From the NCBI RefSeq assembly GCF_013111185.1, contig NZ_WVRE01000001.1:620001-684000 (forward strand): DNA of 64,000 bases, read 5' to 3'. Below the pieces are notes generated by a model. It saw only the letters and a program-made list of their open reading frames with translations. It was not told the origin of the DNA and ran no database searches. Both the position numbers and the translations under genes were made by a program. Numbering within the stretch: the first letter of the stretch is position 1; every line of letters begins with the position of its first letter. This document shows positions 8,480 through 18,327 of this stretch, piece by piece. The stretch comes from Ruegeria sp. HKCCD7303 (lineage in GTDB: Bacteria; Pseudomonadota; Alphaproteobacteria; Rhodobacterales; Rhodobacteraceae).

Positions 8480-10060
8480 TCAGAACCGTTGGGCCGATGC
8501 ACGCTCCCAATCGCTTGCAAATCCCGCAGGGACACTGTCTGCCAGCAACCCACCTTCCGGAAGCCGTTCATAAAGGTCCGCGTATGTAAGCTCTTTTTCG
8601 TCCGTTGAGCGGCGCAGAATGTCCGAAGGGTGCAACTCCGTGACCTTTTCATAGCCCATTGCACCCAGAATTTCGCGGAAGCTTTCCAGCGTCGCATCAT
8701 GATAGCGATGCACCCTCTGACGTTTTTGAGGTACATTCACAGCCTTGGCGCGTTCCTGATCCTGAGTGGCGATGCCCGTAGGACAGCGGTTGGTGTTGCA
8801 ATGCAGCGACTGGATGCAGCCCACGGCAAACAACATAGCGCGGGCTGAGTTGCACATATCAGCGCCCAAGGCGAGTTTCTCGATAACGTCATAGCCCGTC
8901 GCCACCTTGCCCGAACAAATGATGCGGACCTTGTCGCGCACGCCGATGCCACGCAAGCAATTGTCGACAAAGATCAACCCTTCGTTCAGGGGCATCCCCA
9001 GCCTGTTGGAGTATTCCACTGGTGCAGCACCGGTACCACCCTCAGCTCCATCCACGGTAATGAAATCGGGCAAAATCCCGGTATCCAGCATTGCCTTGCA
9101 GATACTCATGAACTCGGACCGTTTACCGATGCACAGCTTGAAACCCACTGGCTTGCCGTCCGACATCTCACGCAGATGTTGCACAAACTCCATCAGCCCG
9201 GTGGGGGTCTCAAAGGCCGCATGTGCAGGAGGTGAGATCACGTCTCTATGGGGTTCAACACCGCGAATTTCAGCGATTTCTTCATCAACCTTAACCGCAG
9301 GCAGCACGCCGCCATGAGCGGGTTTTGCGCCCTGGCTCAGCTTGATCTCAATGGCCTTGACCACGTCCTTTCCGGCTCTTTCGGCAAACTTGTCCTTGTC
9401 GAACCCACCTTCGGGGGTGCGACAGCCGAAATAGCCGGTACCGATCTGCCAAATGAGATCACCGCCTTCCGCCAGATGATGCGGGCTTATCCCTCCTTCA
9501 CCGGTGTTGTGGGCAAAGCCACCGTCCTTGGCCCCACCATTCAAAGCCCGGATCGCGGTATGGCTCAACGCTCCGAAGCTCATCGCTGAAACGTTCAGGC
9601 GCGACGCATCGTAAGGCTGAGAGCATAGAGGACCACCCAGCGTAACACGCTTCTCGCTTTCCCCCACCTCTTTCGGCACCAACGAATGATTGGTGCGGTG
9701 ATAGCCCACCTGCGTGATGTCGTACTGGGTGCCAAACGCCTGTGTATCCTGTTGACCCTTGGCACGGGCATAGACCAGACTGCGCGTAATCCGGTTGAAG
9801 GGCCGTCCGCTTTCGTTTGTTTCAACAAAATACTGGCGTATTTCTGGGCTGACGAATTCCAGCATGTAACGAAAATGGCCCAGAACCGGATAGTTATTAA
9901 GCACATTGTGTTTGGTCGTCATCAGGTCATAAGCCCCGATCGCGATATAGGGCAGCACGATCACCAACAGCCACAGCGCTGGGGTCCAGAACCAGCCAAG
10001 CAACAAGGTCAATGGTAGACCAAAAAAGGCCACCGCGTAGTAAATATTGCGTACAATCAT
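8480..10060 (-). CDS. Membrane-anchored FMN-binding glutamate synthase family protein
   Basis: A 526-residue protein related to the FMN/glutamate-forming domain of the glutamate synthase large subunit. Two hydrophobic helices at residues 5-45 (AVAFFGLPLTLLLGWFW, then ALWLLVIVLPYIAIGAY) anchor it to the membrane, which GltB itself lacks. The barrel carries LNVSAMSFGALS, a TVDGAEGGTGAAP phosphate-binding loop, and a cysteine triplet CIQSLHCNTNRCPTG (C-x5-C-x4-C) as used for the 3Fe-4S cluster. There is no glutaminase domain. The physiological reaction of these stand-alone proteins is not settled. It lies 40 bases downstream of the PoxB-like gene and is probably co-transcribed. Confidence 0.85.
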   Translation of the reverse strand: MIVRNIYYAVAFFGLPLTLLLGWFWTPALWLLVIVLPYIAIGAYDLMTTKHNVLNNYPVLGHFRYMLEFVSPEIRQYFVETNESGRPFNRITRSLVYARAKGQQDTQAFGTQYDITQVGYHRTNHSLVPKEVGESEKRVTLGGPLCSQPYDASRLNVSAMSFGALSHTAIRALNGGAKDGGFAHNTGEGGISPHHLAEGGDLIWQIGTGYFGCRTPEGGFDKDKFAERAGKDVVKAIEIKLSQGAKPAHGGVLPAVKVDEEIAEIRGVEPHRDVISPPAHAAFETPTGLMEFVQHLREMSDGKPVGFKLCIGKRSEFMSICKAMLDTGILPDFITVDGAEGGTGAAPVEYSNRLGMPLNEGLIFVDNCLRGIGVRDKVRIICSGKVATGYDVIEKLALGADMCNSARAMLFAVGCIQSLHCNTNRCPTGIATQDQERAKAVNVPQKRQRVHRYHDATLESFREILGAMGYEKVTELHPSDILRRSTDEKELTYADLYERLPEGGLLADSVPAGFASDWERASAQRF

Positions 10061-10100
10061 GCGTCCGATCTCCGGTTACTAGCTTGGATTGGCACCTGCA

Positions 10101-11843
10101 CTAAAGCTGCGCCTTGAGTTCTTTGACCCAGTTGTCCCACTGCGCGTGGTCGCCCTTGGCCAGAAGGATGCCCTCTTTCAGTTTGGATATGCCAAATCCC
10201 CAGGCCATCTTTGTGTCCACATGAGGTGGCATGACCAACTCACCCGGCGTGACCATGGCGTCGATGATGAACGGCTTGGTGCTGGCTTTGGCCTGTGCCA
10301 CGGCTTCTTTGATGTCAGCGGCATGTTCCACGCGCACGCCATCACCACCGCAGACCTTGGCGTATTCGGCAAAATCCGGGTTCACCAGATCCGTTGCCAT
10401 AGGGTTCACAGCATAGCCCGCGACCTCCATCTCCATCTTCACGAAACCCAGTGTCTGGTTGTTGAACACAATCACCTTGATCGGCCAGTGGTAGCGCACG
10501 GCGGTCACGAAATCCTGCATGGACATACCAAAGCCGCCGTCGCCACAGAACGTCCAGACCTCACGCGAGGGATCCAGCGCAGCCGCGCCGAGCGCCGAAG
10601 GCAAGCCAGAGCCCAGAGAGGAATGGTTGAATGATCCCACCATACGCCGCCCACCCTTCATTCGGGTCTGCCGCGCCACCCAGACAGTGCATTCACCTAT
10701 GTCCATCGCAAAAACCGCATCTTCTGCGGCCTGATTGGATATCTCGCGGGCGAATAACTGCGGGTGCAGCGGTTCGCTGGCACGTTCAAGGCTGGCCTCT
10801 TTGTCCTGTTGCGCCAGCCACTTGTTGCACAGTTTGACCTGATGATCAGCGAAGCTTCGGTCTTCTTTTTCGGCTATTTGAGGCAGCAGCCGGTCCAGCG
10901 TTGCACCGACATCCCCCAACAAGCCCGATGCGATAGGCGCACGGCGACCCAGATTTTCAACGCTGCGGTCGATCTGCACGATCTTGGCCGCTTCTGGCAG
11001 GAACCATTCATAGGGAAAGTCGGTGCCCAGCATCACAAGCACATCGCAATCGCGTACCGCATGATAACCACCGGGGTTGCCGATGAGACCAGTCATACCA
11101 ACCACATTCGGGTCATCGTAGTCGAAGATGTCCTTGCCCTTCAACGTATGCGCAAGCGGAGCGTTGAGCTTTTGCGAAAGGGCCAAAACCTGATCTTTGG
11201 CCTCGCGGCAACCTACACCGGCAAAAAGCGCCACCTTCTTGCCTGCGTTTATGATCTGCGCAGCACGGGCAATCTCAGCTTCGGGTGGGATCAGGGTAGA
11301 GGGCTGTTTCAAAAGCGGGTGGAACTGGTGCAGGCTGGGCACCTTTTGTTCGGATACATCGATGGGCAGTTCAATCCGCACCACCTCGCGGTTGATGAGC
11401 GCACGTTGCACGGCGATCTGGGCAAGACGCGGCATCTGATCCGGCGTGTGGATCACCGCCTGATAGTCGCACACATCATCAAATGCCTTTTCCAGGTTCA
11501 CTTCCTGATGATAGCCAGTGCCGCGCTCGCGATGGGCGACTTGGCCAGTGATCGCCACCACGCCCGCGCCTTCGCGTTTGGCATTGTAGAGCCCGTTGAT
11601 CAGATGCAAAGCACCGGGACCAACCGTGCCGGCACAAATGCCGATACCACCGGTCAGATGCGACTGCGCATAAGCCGCGTAGGCTGCGTTTTCTTCATGC
11701 CGCAAACCCTTCCATTCAAAACGGTCGTCCCCGCGCATGGCTTCGAGAAACGGGTTGAGCGCATCGCCAACCACGCCAAAGATCTGGCAACCACCTGCAT
11801 CCGACAAAATGTCCAGCAGGACCTCACACACGTTTTTCGCCAT
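10101..11843 (-). CDS. ThDP-dependent pyruvate oxidase/dehydrogenase (PoxB-like)
   Basis: A 580-residue enzyme of the acetolactate synthase/pyruvate oxidase superfamily. The N-terminal pyrimidine-binding domain contains the catalytic glutamate in GLRHEENAAYAA. A central nucleotide-binding domain follows, and the C-terminal pyrophosphate domain carries the GDGGFGM...NN metal motif (GDGGFGMSMQDF then VIVFNNQTLGFVKME). Length and the YHQEV/GTVGPGA motifs fit quinone-dependent pyruvate dehydrogenase PoxB, which oxidises pyruvate to acetate and feeds electrons to ubiquinone. A C-terminal tail (NWVKELKAQL) could be the amphipathic membrane-binding segment. Other ThDP oxidases cannot be excluded. 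Confidence 0.82.
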   Translation of the reverse strand: MAKNVCEVLLDILSDAGGCQIFGVVGDALNPFLEAMRGDDRFEWKGLRHEENAAYAAYAQSHLTGGIGICAGTVGPGALHLINGLYNAKREGAGVVAITGQVAHRERGTGYHQEVNLEKAFDDVCDYQAVIHTPDQMPRLAQIAVQRALINREVVRIELPIDVSEQKVPSLHQFHPLLKQPSTLIPPEAEIARAAQIINAGKKVALFAGVGCREAKDQVLALSQKLNAPLAHTLKGKDIFDYDDPNVVGMTGLIGNPGGYHAVRDCDVLVMLGTDFPYEWFLPEAAKIVQIDRSVENLGRRAPIASGLLGDVGATLDRLLPQIAEKEDRSFADHQVKLCNKWLAQQDKEASLERASEPLHPQLFAREISNQAAEDAVFAMDIGECTVWVARQTRMKGGRRMVGSFNHSSLGSGLPSALGAAALDPSREVWTFCGDGGFGMSMQDFVTAVRYHWPIKVIVFNNQTLGFVKMEMEVAGYAVNPMATDLVNPDFAEYAKVCGGDGVRVEHAADIKEAVAQAKASTKPFIIDAMVTPGELVMPPHVDTKMAWGFGISKLKEGILLAKGDHAQWDNWVKELKAQL

Positions 11844-12165
11844 GTCTCTCTTCTCTCGTTTCGAGCAAATTCAACAAGATGTAGCCAACATCCTGTCCGC
11901 CTTTAATTCAATAGCCATCCTAAAAATCAAAGTCGCTTCACCGACTTTTCAAATCACACAAGGGTCAATTGGATGTGACGGACACAAACACAGTATGATC
12001 CTATAGGCTTGTGGATTGCCACAGGTTCCAAGTGTTTTTGACAATAAACCAGCCGGGGCAGGCGAATGCAGTTACTAAGCTGCACATAACCTCAAACAAA
12101 ACACGTTGCGGTTCAGGAGTTGAAACCGCAACGCGTGCTTGAAAAGCTATCGGCAGTGTATTGGG
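11844..12165. other. 322-base intergenic stretch
   Basis: This gap is AT-richer than its flanks and has no supported gene. It holds the upstream region of the PoxB-like gene at its left end and the terminator of the sugar operon at 12104-12133 at its right end. Nothing else was recognised. Confidence 0.5.
12104..12133 (-). terminator. Terminator of the sugar transport operon
   Basis: CGTTGCGGTT (12104-12113) and AACCGCAACG (12124-12133) form a perfect 10-bp stem with a 10-base loop. Read on the minus strand, the stem is followed by TGTTTTGTTTG. It sits about 33 bases after the stop of the ATPase gene, as expected for a Rho-independent terminator. Confidence 0.75.
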
Positions 12166-13221
12166 TTATTCCCGACCCACAGCTTGACCATCTTCATCAA
12201 AAAAATGCAGCTTGCTGGTCGGAAAATGCAAACCGATATGTGCGCCCGGTTTGAGGTCCGTGTCTCCATTCAAACGCACAGTGACGTTTTCTTCAGCACC
12301 GACATCGACGATCAGGAACGTATCAGCACCCAGGTATTCGATCACCTCGATCACACCGTCCGTCTGGCCCTCGCCCGCTGCAACCACTTCAATGTGTTCA
12401 GGACGAACACCCAATCGGTTGGCTTCGCCGGAAAACGCAAATTGGCCCCCTCTGCCGTGTGCCAGCGTATAACTGCCGCCTTGAGCGGAACAGGTCAACA
12501 CGTTCATTTTCGGGCTTCCAATGAACTGCGCCACAAACAGATTGGCCGGACGTTCATAGAGCTCGCGGGGCGTACCGACCTGCGCGATCTTGCCGTATTC
12601 CAGAACCACGATCCGGTCGGCCAGCGTCATGGCTTCGACCTGATCATGGGTCACATAGATCATCGTGCGCTTGAGGCTTTGGTGCAGCTTGGCGATCTCG
12701 TATCGCATCTCAACGCGCAGCGCCGCATCAAGGTTCGAAAGCGGCTCGTCGAACAAAAAGGCCGTCGGGTCGCGCACGATGGATCGGCCGATGGCCACAC
12801 GCTGGCGCTGCCCGCCTGACAAGTCTTTGGGTCGGCGTTCCAGAAACGGCCCGAGTTTCAGAACCTCAGCCGCTTTGTTGACCTGTTCTGCGATTTCAGC
12901 CTTTGGCACCCCGGCCACTTTCAGCGAGAACCCCATATTTTCAGCAACAGTCAGATGCGGATACAGCGCATAAGACTGAAACACCATCGTCAGGCCGCGT
13001 TTCGAAGGCGGATGATCGGTGACGTCATTGTCGTTTATCAGAAGCGATCCGCGCGAAATATCCTCAAGCCCGCCGATCATGCGAAGCAGAGTGGATTTTC
13101 CGCAGCCCGACGGACCGACAAAGACAATGAACTCGCCTTCTTCAATCTTGAGGTCCACACCTTTGATGACCTGGGCGGACCCAAACCATTTTTCGACGGA
13201 CTTCAGTTCGATGCTGCCCAT
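12166..13221 (-). CDS. Sugar ABC transporter ATP-binding protein (MalK/UgpC type)
   Basis: A 351-residue ATPase of the carbohydrate CUT1 importers. Walker A is GPSGCGKSTLLRMIGG, the ABC signature LSGGQRQRVAIGRS, and Walker B FLFDEPLSNLDAALR, followed by the switch histidine in MIYVTHDQ. The C-terminal 110 residues form the TOBE/OB-type regulatory domain (LGVRPEHIEVV, then VTVRLNGDT). It is the last gene of the six-gene operon and overlaps the glycosidase start region by one base. It energises the two permeases encoded upstream. Confidence 0.92.
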   Translation of the reverse strand: MGSIELKSVEKWFGSAQVIKGVDLKIEEGEFIVFVGPSGCGKSTLLRMIGGLEDISRGSLLINDNDVTDHPPSKRGLTMVFQSYALYPHLTVAENMGFSLKVAGVPKAEIAEQVNKAAEVLKLGPFLERRPKDLSGGQRQRVAIGRSIVRDPTAFLFDEPLSNLDAALRVEMRYEIAKLHQSLKRTMIYVTHDQVEAMTLADRIVVLEYGKIAQVGTPRELYERPANLFVAQFIGSPKMNVLTCSAQGGSYTLAHGRGGQFAFSGEANRLGVRPEHIEVVAAGEGQTDGVIEVIEYLGADTFLIVDVGAEENVTVRLNGDTDLKPGAHIGLHFPTSKLHFFDEDGQAVGRE

Positions 13222-14477
13222 TAGCTCCTCCCTGCCCAGTGTAGCCAGACCGCGGCTGTCCAGGTGAAGGCAGTGCCGCCAGCAGCGCTGCCTGTGTTGG
13301 GGTCAAAATACTCGGCGAAGCCGTAGGTCGAAATCAGCTTTGCTGTTTTCAGGCGCAGGTCTTCTGCCTGCCGCGTGTGTCCCATATCAGCCAGACCGAA
13401 CCCAATCATCATGTTCATGATCGCCCAGGTCGGACCACGCCAATAGCGGCGCGCATCAAAATTCGGCATCGACGTATCATAGCTTGGAACCGGATAAGGA
13501 ACGGTGTCCAACACAGCATTCAAACGCTTAAGCATCTGTTCCGACTCGATGCCTGCGTACCAGCACATATATGAAGCGTTCGAGATGCTGCCGGCCCATT
13601 CATCTGTACGAACGTCACGGGAATCGAAACTACCCAGATCCTCATTCCACAAGGATCGCGCACCATTTTCGAGCCTCTCAACATCCGAATGCAACCCTTC
13701 GGCGTCGACGCCTAGCTGGTCGCTGATCGCCAGCAGATCCCGCGCAGCGCGCAAGGTCGTGAATGTCATTGTCGGGTCGGCAACCCGAAACGGGTTTTTC
13801 TCCAACAGAGCCTGTTGGTTCCATCCGGCCTCTCGGCCAATCTGGACCAGTTTGATGTAACGATCATAGTCAAACTTGGTAGGGCGATCGTCGCTGTTCA
13901 CATGCGCGATGTCCCTGCGCTGGTATTCCCCCACGTCAGAGGCGTCCATGCGCGCCATGGATTTATCCCAGTCAGGGGCATTGTCGCGACCTGCCTCCCA
14001 AGGGTGCGTCGTACAGACAGCGTCCTTTTCATCAAGCCGCCATTTCATGATCCAACGATGCCAGGCCAAAAGCTTTGGAAAGAGGACACGCAGGCGCTGG
14101 TCGCCCACCTTTTTGTCCTGCTCCCAAATTTTCCGAACCATCGTTGCTGCGATGGGTGGCTGAATAATACCCGACGACGGGATCGGGCCGTTGCAACCCC
14201 ATACATCTGGGCCCGGAAAATACCCGTCGTCTTGCTTGTGGAACAGGATATGCGGCACCATGCCGTCCGCCCATTGGCCCGAGAAAAGCGTCTCTACTTC
14301 TGTCCAGGCGCGGTCGATGTCGAATTCGGCAAAGCCCACGGCGGCAATCGCGCTGTCCCAGTTCCACTGATAAGGATACAGCCCCTCGGTCGGGATTGTG
14401 TAACCCCCGCGATCATTGGCAATCAGGATATTGCGCGCTTCGCGGTTGTGGTTCGTATGTTGATTCATTTCTGTCAT
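13221..14477 (-). CDS. GH63-like glycoside hydrolase (glucosylglycerate/mannosylglycerate hydrolase type)
   Basis: A 418-residue (alpha/alpha)6-barrel glycosidase without signal peptide, so cytoplasmic. Typical motifs are YPYQWNWDSAIAAVGF near the N-terminus with the presumed catalytic acid aspartate, HPWEAGRDNAPDW in the middle, YWRGPTWAIMNMMI, and the C-terminal FAEYFDPNTGSAAGG with the likely base glutamate. This set is shared by trehalase-like GH63 members, including bacterial glucosylglycerate and mannosylglycerate hydrolases. It sits inside a sugar-import operon, overlapping the permease by 4 bases (ATGA), so it probably cleaves the imported glycoside. The substrate is inferred; a compatible-solute glycoside is my first guess, sucrose or trehalose the alternatives. 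Confidence 0.78.
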   Translation of the reverse strand: MTEMNQHTNHNREARNILIANDRGGYTIPTEGLYPYQWNWDSAIAAVGFAEFDIDRAWTEVETLFSGQWADGMVPHILFHKQDDGYFPGPDVWGCNGPIPSSGIIQPPIAATMVRKIWEQDKKVGDQRLRVLFPKLLAWHRWIMKWRLDEKDAVCTTHPWEAGRDNAPDWDKSMARMDASDVGEYQRRDIAHVNSDDRPTKFDYDRYIKLVQIGREAGWNQQALLEKNPFRVADPTMTFTTLRAARDLLAISDQLGVDAEGLHSDVERLENGARSLWNEDLGSFDSRDVRTDEWAGSISNASYMCWYAGIESEQMLKRLNAVLDTVPYPVPSYDTSMPNFDARRYWRGPTWAIMNMMIGFGLADMGHTRQAEDLRLKTAKLISTYGFAEYFDPNTGSAAGGTAFTWTAAVWLHWAGRS

Positions 14478-15685
14478 CCTTTGACGGACCCCGCAGTCAG
14501 GCCTTTGGTCATGAAACGTTCAAGCCCCAGGAACAACGCCATGATCGGCAAAGTGGCGATTACCGCGCCAGCCATGAGATGTTGTCGGGGAATTTCCGAG
14601 GAGTTCAGCATCGTGACGCCTCGGGTCAGGGTAAATTTCGACGGATCGTCCAGCAGCATGAAGGCAAGCAAGAATTCATTCCAGGCGATCATAAAGACAT
14701 AGAGCGAGACCGAGGCCAGCGCAGGCAGGCTGAGCGGCAGGGTGATCTTCCAAATCACGGCCAGACGCGACAGACCATCCATCAGACCAGCCTCTTCCAC
14801 TTCGGTGGGCAGACCACGGAAATAGCCTTGCAGCATGTAAAGCGCGACGGGGATCGTCGTGACCGGGTAGATCATGACAATGCCGAGGATCGAGTTCCGT
14901 AGGCCCGTAAGCGAAAACGCGATATAAATCGGCAGCGCCAGAACGATCATCGGAACCATGTAGATCAGCAGGATCGACCGCGAAAACGCCTTTTGCCCTT
15001 TGAACCGGAACCGCGCCACCGCGTAGGCACCGGGGACACTGAACAGCAACGTGATGAATACTGTCAGGACCGAGACGTAGAAGGACGTCCAGAGATAAGT
15101 GCCGAAATTGAAGTCGCGGAACAGCTCGGTATAGCTGCGGAACAGTGCAGTGCCCTGGCTCAGATCAACGGAAAAATCCAGCGGGTTCTGCAATAGCGCC
15201 TGCTGAGATTTCAGGCTGGTCATCACCATCACATAGAAGGGGATGACGACAATTGCCGTGAAAAAGATGTACCCGAATCCGGTGCAAAAGCGGATCACCG
15301 CATCTTCGAATTCATGGCGTGTCAGTTCGGTGAAGGGCAGTTCCTTAAGGATCTCGGCCAATGACAGGTGCATGACAACCGCAACAGCGATGACAGTAGT
15401 TAGGCTTGCCTGCAGCGTCGTATCCGGACCAATCAGAACGGGACCCAAACCGCTTAGGCAAGACAAACCCAGCAGCACAGAGATCGCCAAACGCGCCGGA
15501 GCATGACGCGCCGGAAACGCAACATAGGTAAGACCTGCCACCGCGCCCCAGATCAGGCTCAACCCCACCTGCGGGCGAAACGCTGCGCCCGTGGCGAAGG
15601 ACATGGTGACGGAAACGGTGGTTGAAATGATGACCAACCAGAGTGCGCCCAGAACCGGGCCAGTGATGAAACCTTTGCGCATCAC
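14474..15685 (-). CDS. Sugar ABC transporter permease (MalG type) with extra N-terminal membrane domain
   Basis: A 403-residue permease, longer than the usual 270-300. Residues about 140-403 are a normal MalG-type permease with the EAA loop EVEEAGLMDGLSRLAVIWK and a C-terminal GLTAGSVKG. The first 110 residues add about four hydrophobic segments (VLGALWLVIISTTVSVTM, VGLSLIWGAVAGLTYVAF, LAISVLLGLSCLSGLG, LTTVIAVAVVMHLSL) that the standard fold lacks. The gene overlaps both neighbours by 4 bases, so it is tightly coupled in the operon. The purpose of the extra helices is unknown; together with the odd partner permease they suggest a specialised subfamily. Confidence 0.88.
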   Translation of the reverse strand: MMRKGFITGPVLGALWLVIISTTVSVTMSFATGAAFRPQVGLSLIWGAVAGLTYVAFPARHAPARLAISVLLGLSCLSGLGPVLIGPDTTLQASLTTVIAVAVVMHLSLAEILKELPFTELTRHEFEDAVIRFCTGFGYIFFTAIVVIPFYVMVMTSLKSQQALLQNPLDFSVDLSQGTALFRSYTELFRDFNFGTYLWTSFYVSVLTVFITLLFSVPGAYAVARFRFKGQKAFSRSILLIYMVPMIVLALPIYIAFSLTGLRNSILGIVMIYPVTTIPVALYMLQGYFRGLPTEVEEAGLMDGLSRLAVIWKITLPLSLPALASVSLYVFMIAWNEFLLAFMLLDDPSKFTLTRGVTMLNSSEIPRQHLMAGAVIATLPIMALFLGLERFMTKGLTAGSVKG

Positions 15686-16914
15686 AAACCCTCCTCACGG
15701 CTGATGAAGCGGAAGAAGACAAAGCTGAAGGCGATCAGGCACAGCAGGATGACCACGGCCACCGCCGCGCCTGCCCCGATGTTTGAGATCGCAAACGCCT
15801 GCTCATAGACATTCACAGTCAGTGTGCGGGTACCCGCATTACCACCGGTCAGCAGGAAAATGTCGTCGAACTTGTTGAACGTCCAGATAAAGCGCAGAAG
15901 GAACAGTACCGACAGGATGCCCAACAATTGCGGGATGCTCAGCAACCAGAACTTCTGGAAGGGCGACGCTCCATCCATATCAGCGGCTTCATACATGCTG
16001 CTATCAATGGATTGCATCCGCGCCAGAATGAACAGGAAAGACAGCGGGAAATAGCGCCAGATTTCGAACACCGTGACCATGATCAGTGCCAGAGGGCGTT
16101 CGCCGAAAAAGTTGATCGGCGCACTGGTCAGACCCATCTGGATCAAGAGCGCATTGGCTGAACCCGAAAACGGATCAAACAGCGTGACCCAGGTAAAGGC
16201 CACCGCAATGACAGGAGCGACATAGGGAAACAAGTAAAGGCCCCGGATGACCCCCTGCCCTTTGAAGCTCTTGTTCAGCAAAAGCGCTGCAAACAGGCCC
16301 ATAACCAAGGCGCCAATGGTCCCGAACACCGTGTAAAACAACGTTACCCAAAGCACGCCCCAGAACTCAGCTCCGTCAAAGACGCGAGCATAGTTTTCGA
16401 GGCTGAATTCAAAGTTGGTCAGAACGTTCGGTCCACTACCAGTCAAACGCGGTTCTGACGCTTCGACCACGTCTTCAAAGGCATCGGGATCGCCGTCGAC
16501 GGCAACAGGAATGCGGATACGCTCACGCTGGCCCCCTTCCAGAGTGCCGAAGTCACAAAACAGGTCCTGCCCGTCCAAAACGCAGGGGGCGGCAACGTCC
16601 CCCGCAACGACACCGTCGGGCAGAACGTCACTAAGGGTGACGCCGTCGATTGCGATCTCCTGACTGGAGTTGCGCAGACGGTATTCAATCCGCAGATCGT
16701 CGCCCGATCCGCGCAGGCTTTCACGCACAACCGGTGCGGGTGGGCGGAGATCGGACAGGGTAAATGGCTTGAAGCTGATCCAGAAGATTGCCAGCAAAGG
16801 CAAGATCACCACAAGCGATACGCTGATCACGGTCGGAGCCAGCAGCGTCCAGGCCAGACGCGCCTCGCGTTTGGCTAACGCCCCGGTTCCGGTCGGTGGG
16901 GTGGCCGAAGTCAT
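15682..16914 (-). CDS. Sugar ABC transporter permease (MalF type) with DUF11-like extracytoplasmic domain
   Basis: A 410-residue permease. The start at ATG 16914 has a GAGG Shine-Dalgarno 6 bases upstream; longer frames lack one. TM1 is at about residues 20-48. Residues about 50-165 then form a soluble insertion: LRIEYRLRNSSQEIAIDGVT, then SDVLPDGVVAGD, a cysteine pair in PCVLDGQDLFCDFGTLEGG, and RIRIPVAVDG. This pattern is that of DUF11 conserved-repeat beta-sandwiches and should lie in the periplasm. A normal permease core follows with the EAA loop MYEAADMDGASPFQKFWLL. The insertion is analogous in idea, not position, to the MalF P2 loop that contacts the binding protein. Confidence 0.88.
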   Translation of the reverse strand: MTSATPPTGTGALAKREARLAWTLLAPTVISVSLVVILPLLAIFWISFKPFTLSDLRPPAPVVRESLRGSGDDLRIEYRLRNSSQEIAIDGVTLSDVLPDGVVAGDVAAPCVLDGQDLFCDFGTLEGGQRERIRIPVAVDGDPDAFEDVVEASEPRLTGSGPNVLTNFEFSLENYARVFDGAEFWGVLWVTLFYTVFGTIGALVMGLFAALLLNKSFKGQGVIRGLYLFPYVAPVIAVAFTWVTLFDPFSGSANALLIQMGLTSAPINFFGERPLALIMVTVFEIWRYFPLSFLFILARMQSIDSSMYEAADMDGASPFQKFWLLSIPQLLGILSVLFLLRFIWTFNKFDDIFLLTGGNAGTRTLTVNVYEQAFAISNIGAGAAVAVVILLCLIAFSFVFFRFISREEGL

Positions 16915-16971
16915 GGGGTACCTCGAAGGGTTAAGTGCAGCGGCGCGCACGCCGCTGCAGATGCCACTTGA

Positions 16972-18327
16972 TTACTGAACCTTCGCCAGTTCTTCGTTCA
17001 TGGCTGCAACCGCTGCGGCTGCGTCGATCTCGTCATCAATGTACTGACGTACAACACGATTGATGGCCTGAGAGTTGATCATTTTCGACGCCAGCGCCAA
17101 TTGACCCTCGGCTACGCCCCAACGCTGCGCCACGTCCAGACCACCGACGATCTCATCGATCATCGCCTGTTCATACAACTCGCCCAGAGGGGCCTTACGG
17201 TCGACACCGACAGGCAGTTCCGCCCAGGCTTCAGAGAATGCAGTCGGATTGTCTGCATTACCACGACGCACGGGGAACTTACCCTCAGGCGCAATGGCCA
17301 GCGTCTGGGTATAGCCGTCATCCATGGCAAACCTTACGAATTCCATGGCCGCGTCGGTGTCCGCATCATTGGTGATACCGAAATACCGCACGTCGCCCCA
17401 GGCCGCGCCATCGGGGTTCGACGGGCCCGACAATTTGGTCACGATACCGGTCTTGCTGGCCAGATCGCGCGATGTCGGGTCGTCGTTGATGGTCGGAGGG
17501 GCGCTGTCCCGCAGACCGGCCAGTTCATCAAGAATGAAAGGCGACCAGATGATCATCGCGGCTTTACCGTCGAAATACAGCTCACGCGATTGCTTCCAGA
17601 AAAGTTCACCCGGAGGCGAGGCTTTGGAAATGGCCTTGTAGAAATCCAAAACCTCGGTGGTCTTGGCCTCATCAAGCGGCTGGAAGCCATCGGGGCCAAC
17701 CGGGCTGACGCCGTTTGCCAGGAATACATGCTCCAGCACCTGGCTCATGAAGTTCTCGTCAACTTTTGTGGCCGAGACAAAGCCATACATTTCTGGCGGG
17801 TTGTGCAGCGCCTCAAGTGCGGCCTGAATATCTGCAAAACTGTCAGGCGCTTCCAGACCGGCCTCTTCAAAAAGGTCCTTCCGGTACACAACCATTTGCG
17901 TCCAGCCGTCCACCGGAACCGAGGCGGTTTCACCATTGAACGCCGCCATGCCCAAAGCACCCGGAGCGAAAGTATCAGCGCCCAGTTCTTCGATCACTTC
18001 GGTCGCAGCTTCGGTGTCCAGAATGCCAGCTTCGGCCCACGGCAGGGCGTACTGCAACGGGTGGTAGACCACATCTGGCAAGTCACCTGCGGCAAAGGCT
18101 GCGGTTGCGCGGGTGCCCAAATCTGTTTCTGTGACAGGGATCACCTCAACGGTTGTTCCGGTCTCAGCCTTGAACTGGTCGGCCATTTCCTGTTGTTTCG
18201 CCAGACGCTCGGGCTGCTCTTCGGTCGTCCAGAAACGGATCGTGTCCGCCTGTACCGACATTGCCGTCAGCGCCATTGCCAACGAAGAGCCGAGCATCAG
18301 CTTGGCTGCTTTTGGTGTAAGTTTCAT
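16972..18327 (-). CDS. Sugar ABC transporter substrate-binding protein
   Basis: A 451-residue extracytoplasmic solute-binding protein of family 1. A signal peptide covers residues 1-27 (KLMLGSSLAMALTAMSVQA then DTIRF). The mature chain starts with RFWTTEEQPERL and contains the two-lobe signatures GILDTEAATEVIEELG, DGWTQMVVYRKDLFEEAG and AAMIIWSPFILDEL. It lies directly after the LacI regulator (4-base ATGA overlap) and 57 bases before the first permease, a spacing that often allows extra binding protein to be made. It delivers the glycoside ligand to the two permeases downstream. Confidence 0.92.
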   Translation of the reverse strand: MKLTPKAAKLMLGSSLAMALTAMSVQADTIRFWTTEEQPERLAKQQEMADQFKAETGTTVEVIPVTETDLGTRATAAFAAGDLPDVVYHPLQYALPWAEAGILDTEAATEVIEELGADTFAPGALGMAAFNGETASVPVDGWTQMVVYRKDLFEEAGLEAPDSFADIQAALEALHNPPEMYGFVSATKVDENFMSQVLEHVFLANGVSPVGPDGFQPLDEAKTTEVLDFYKAISKASPPGELFWKQSRELYFDGKAAMIIWSPFILDELAGLRDSAPPTINDDPTSRDLASKTGIVTKLSGPSNPDGAAWGDVRYFGITNDADTDAAMEFVRFAMDDGYTQTLAIAPEGKFPVRRGNADNPTAFSEAWAELPVGVDRKAPLGELYEQAMIDEIVGGLDVAQRWGVAEGQLALASKMINSQAINRVVRQYIDDEIDAAAAVAAMNEELAKVQ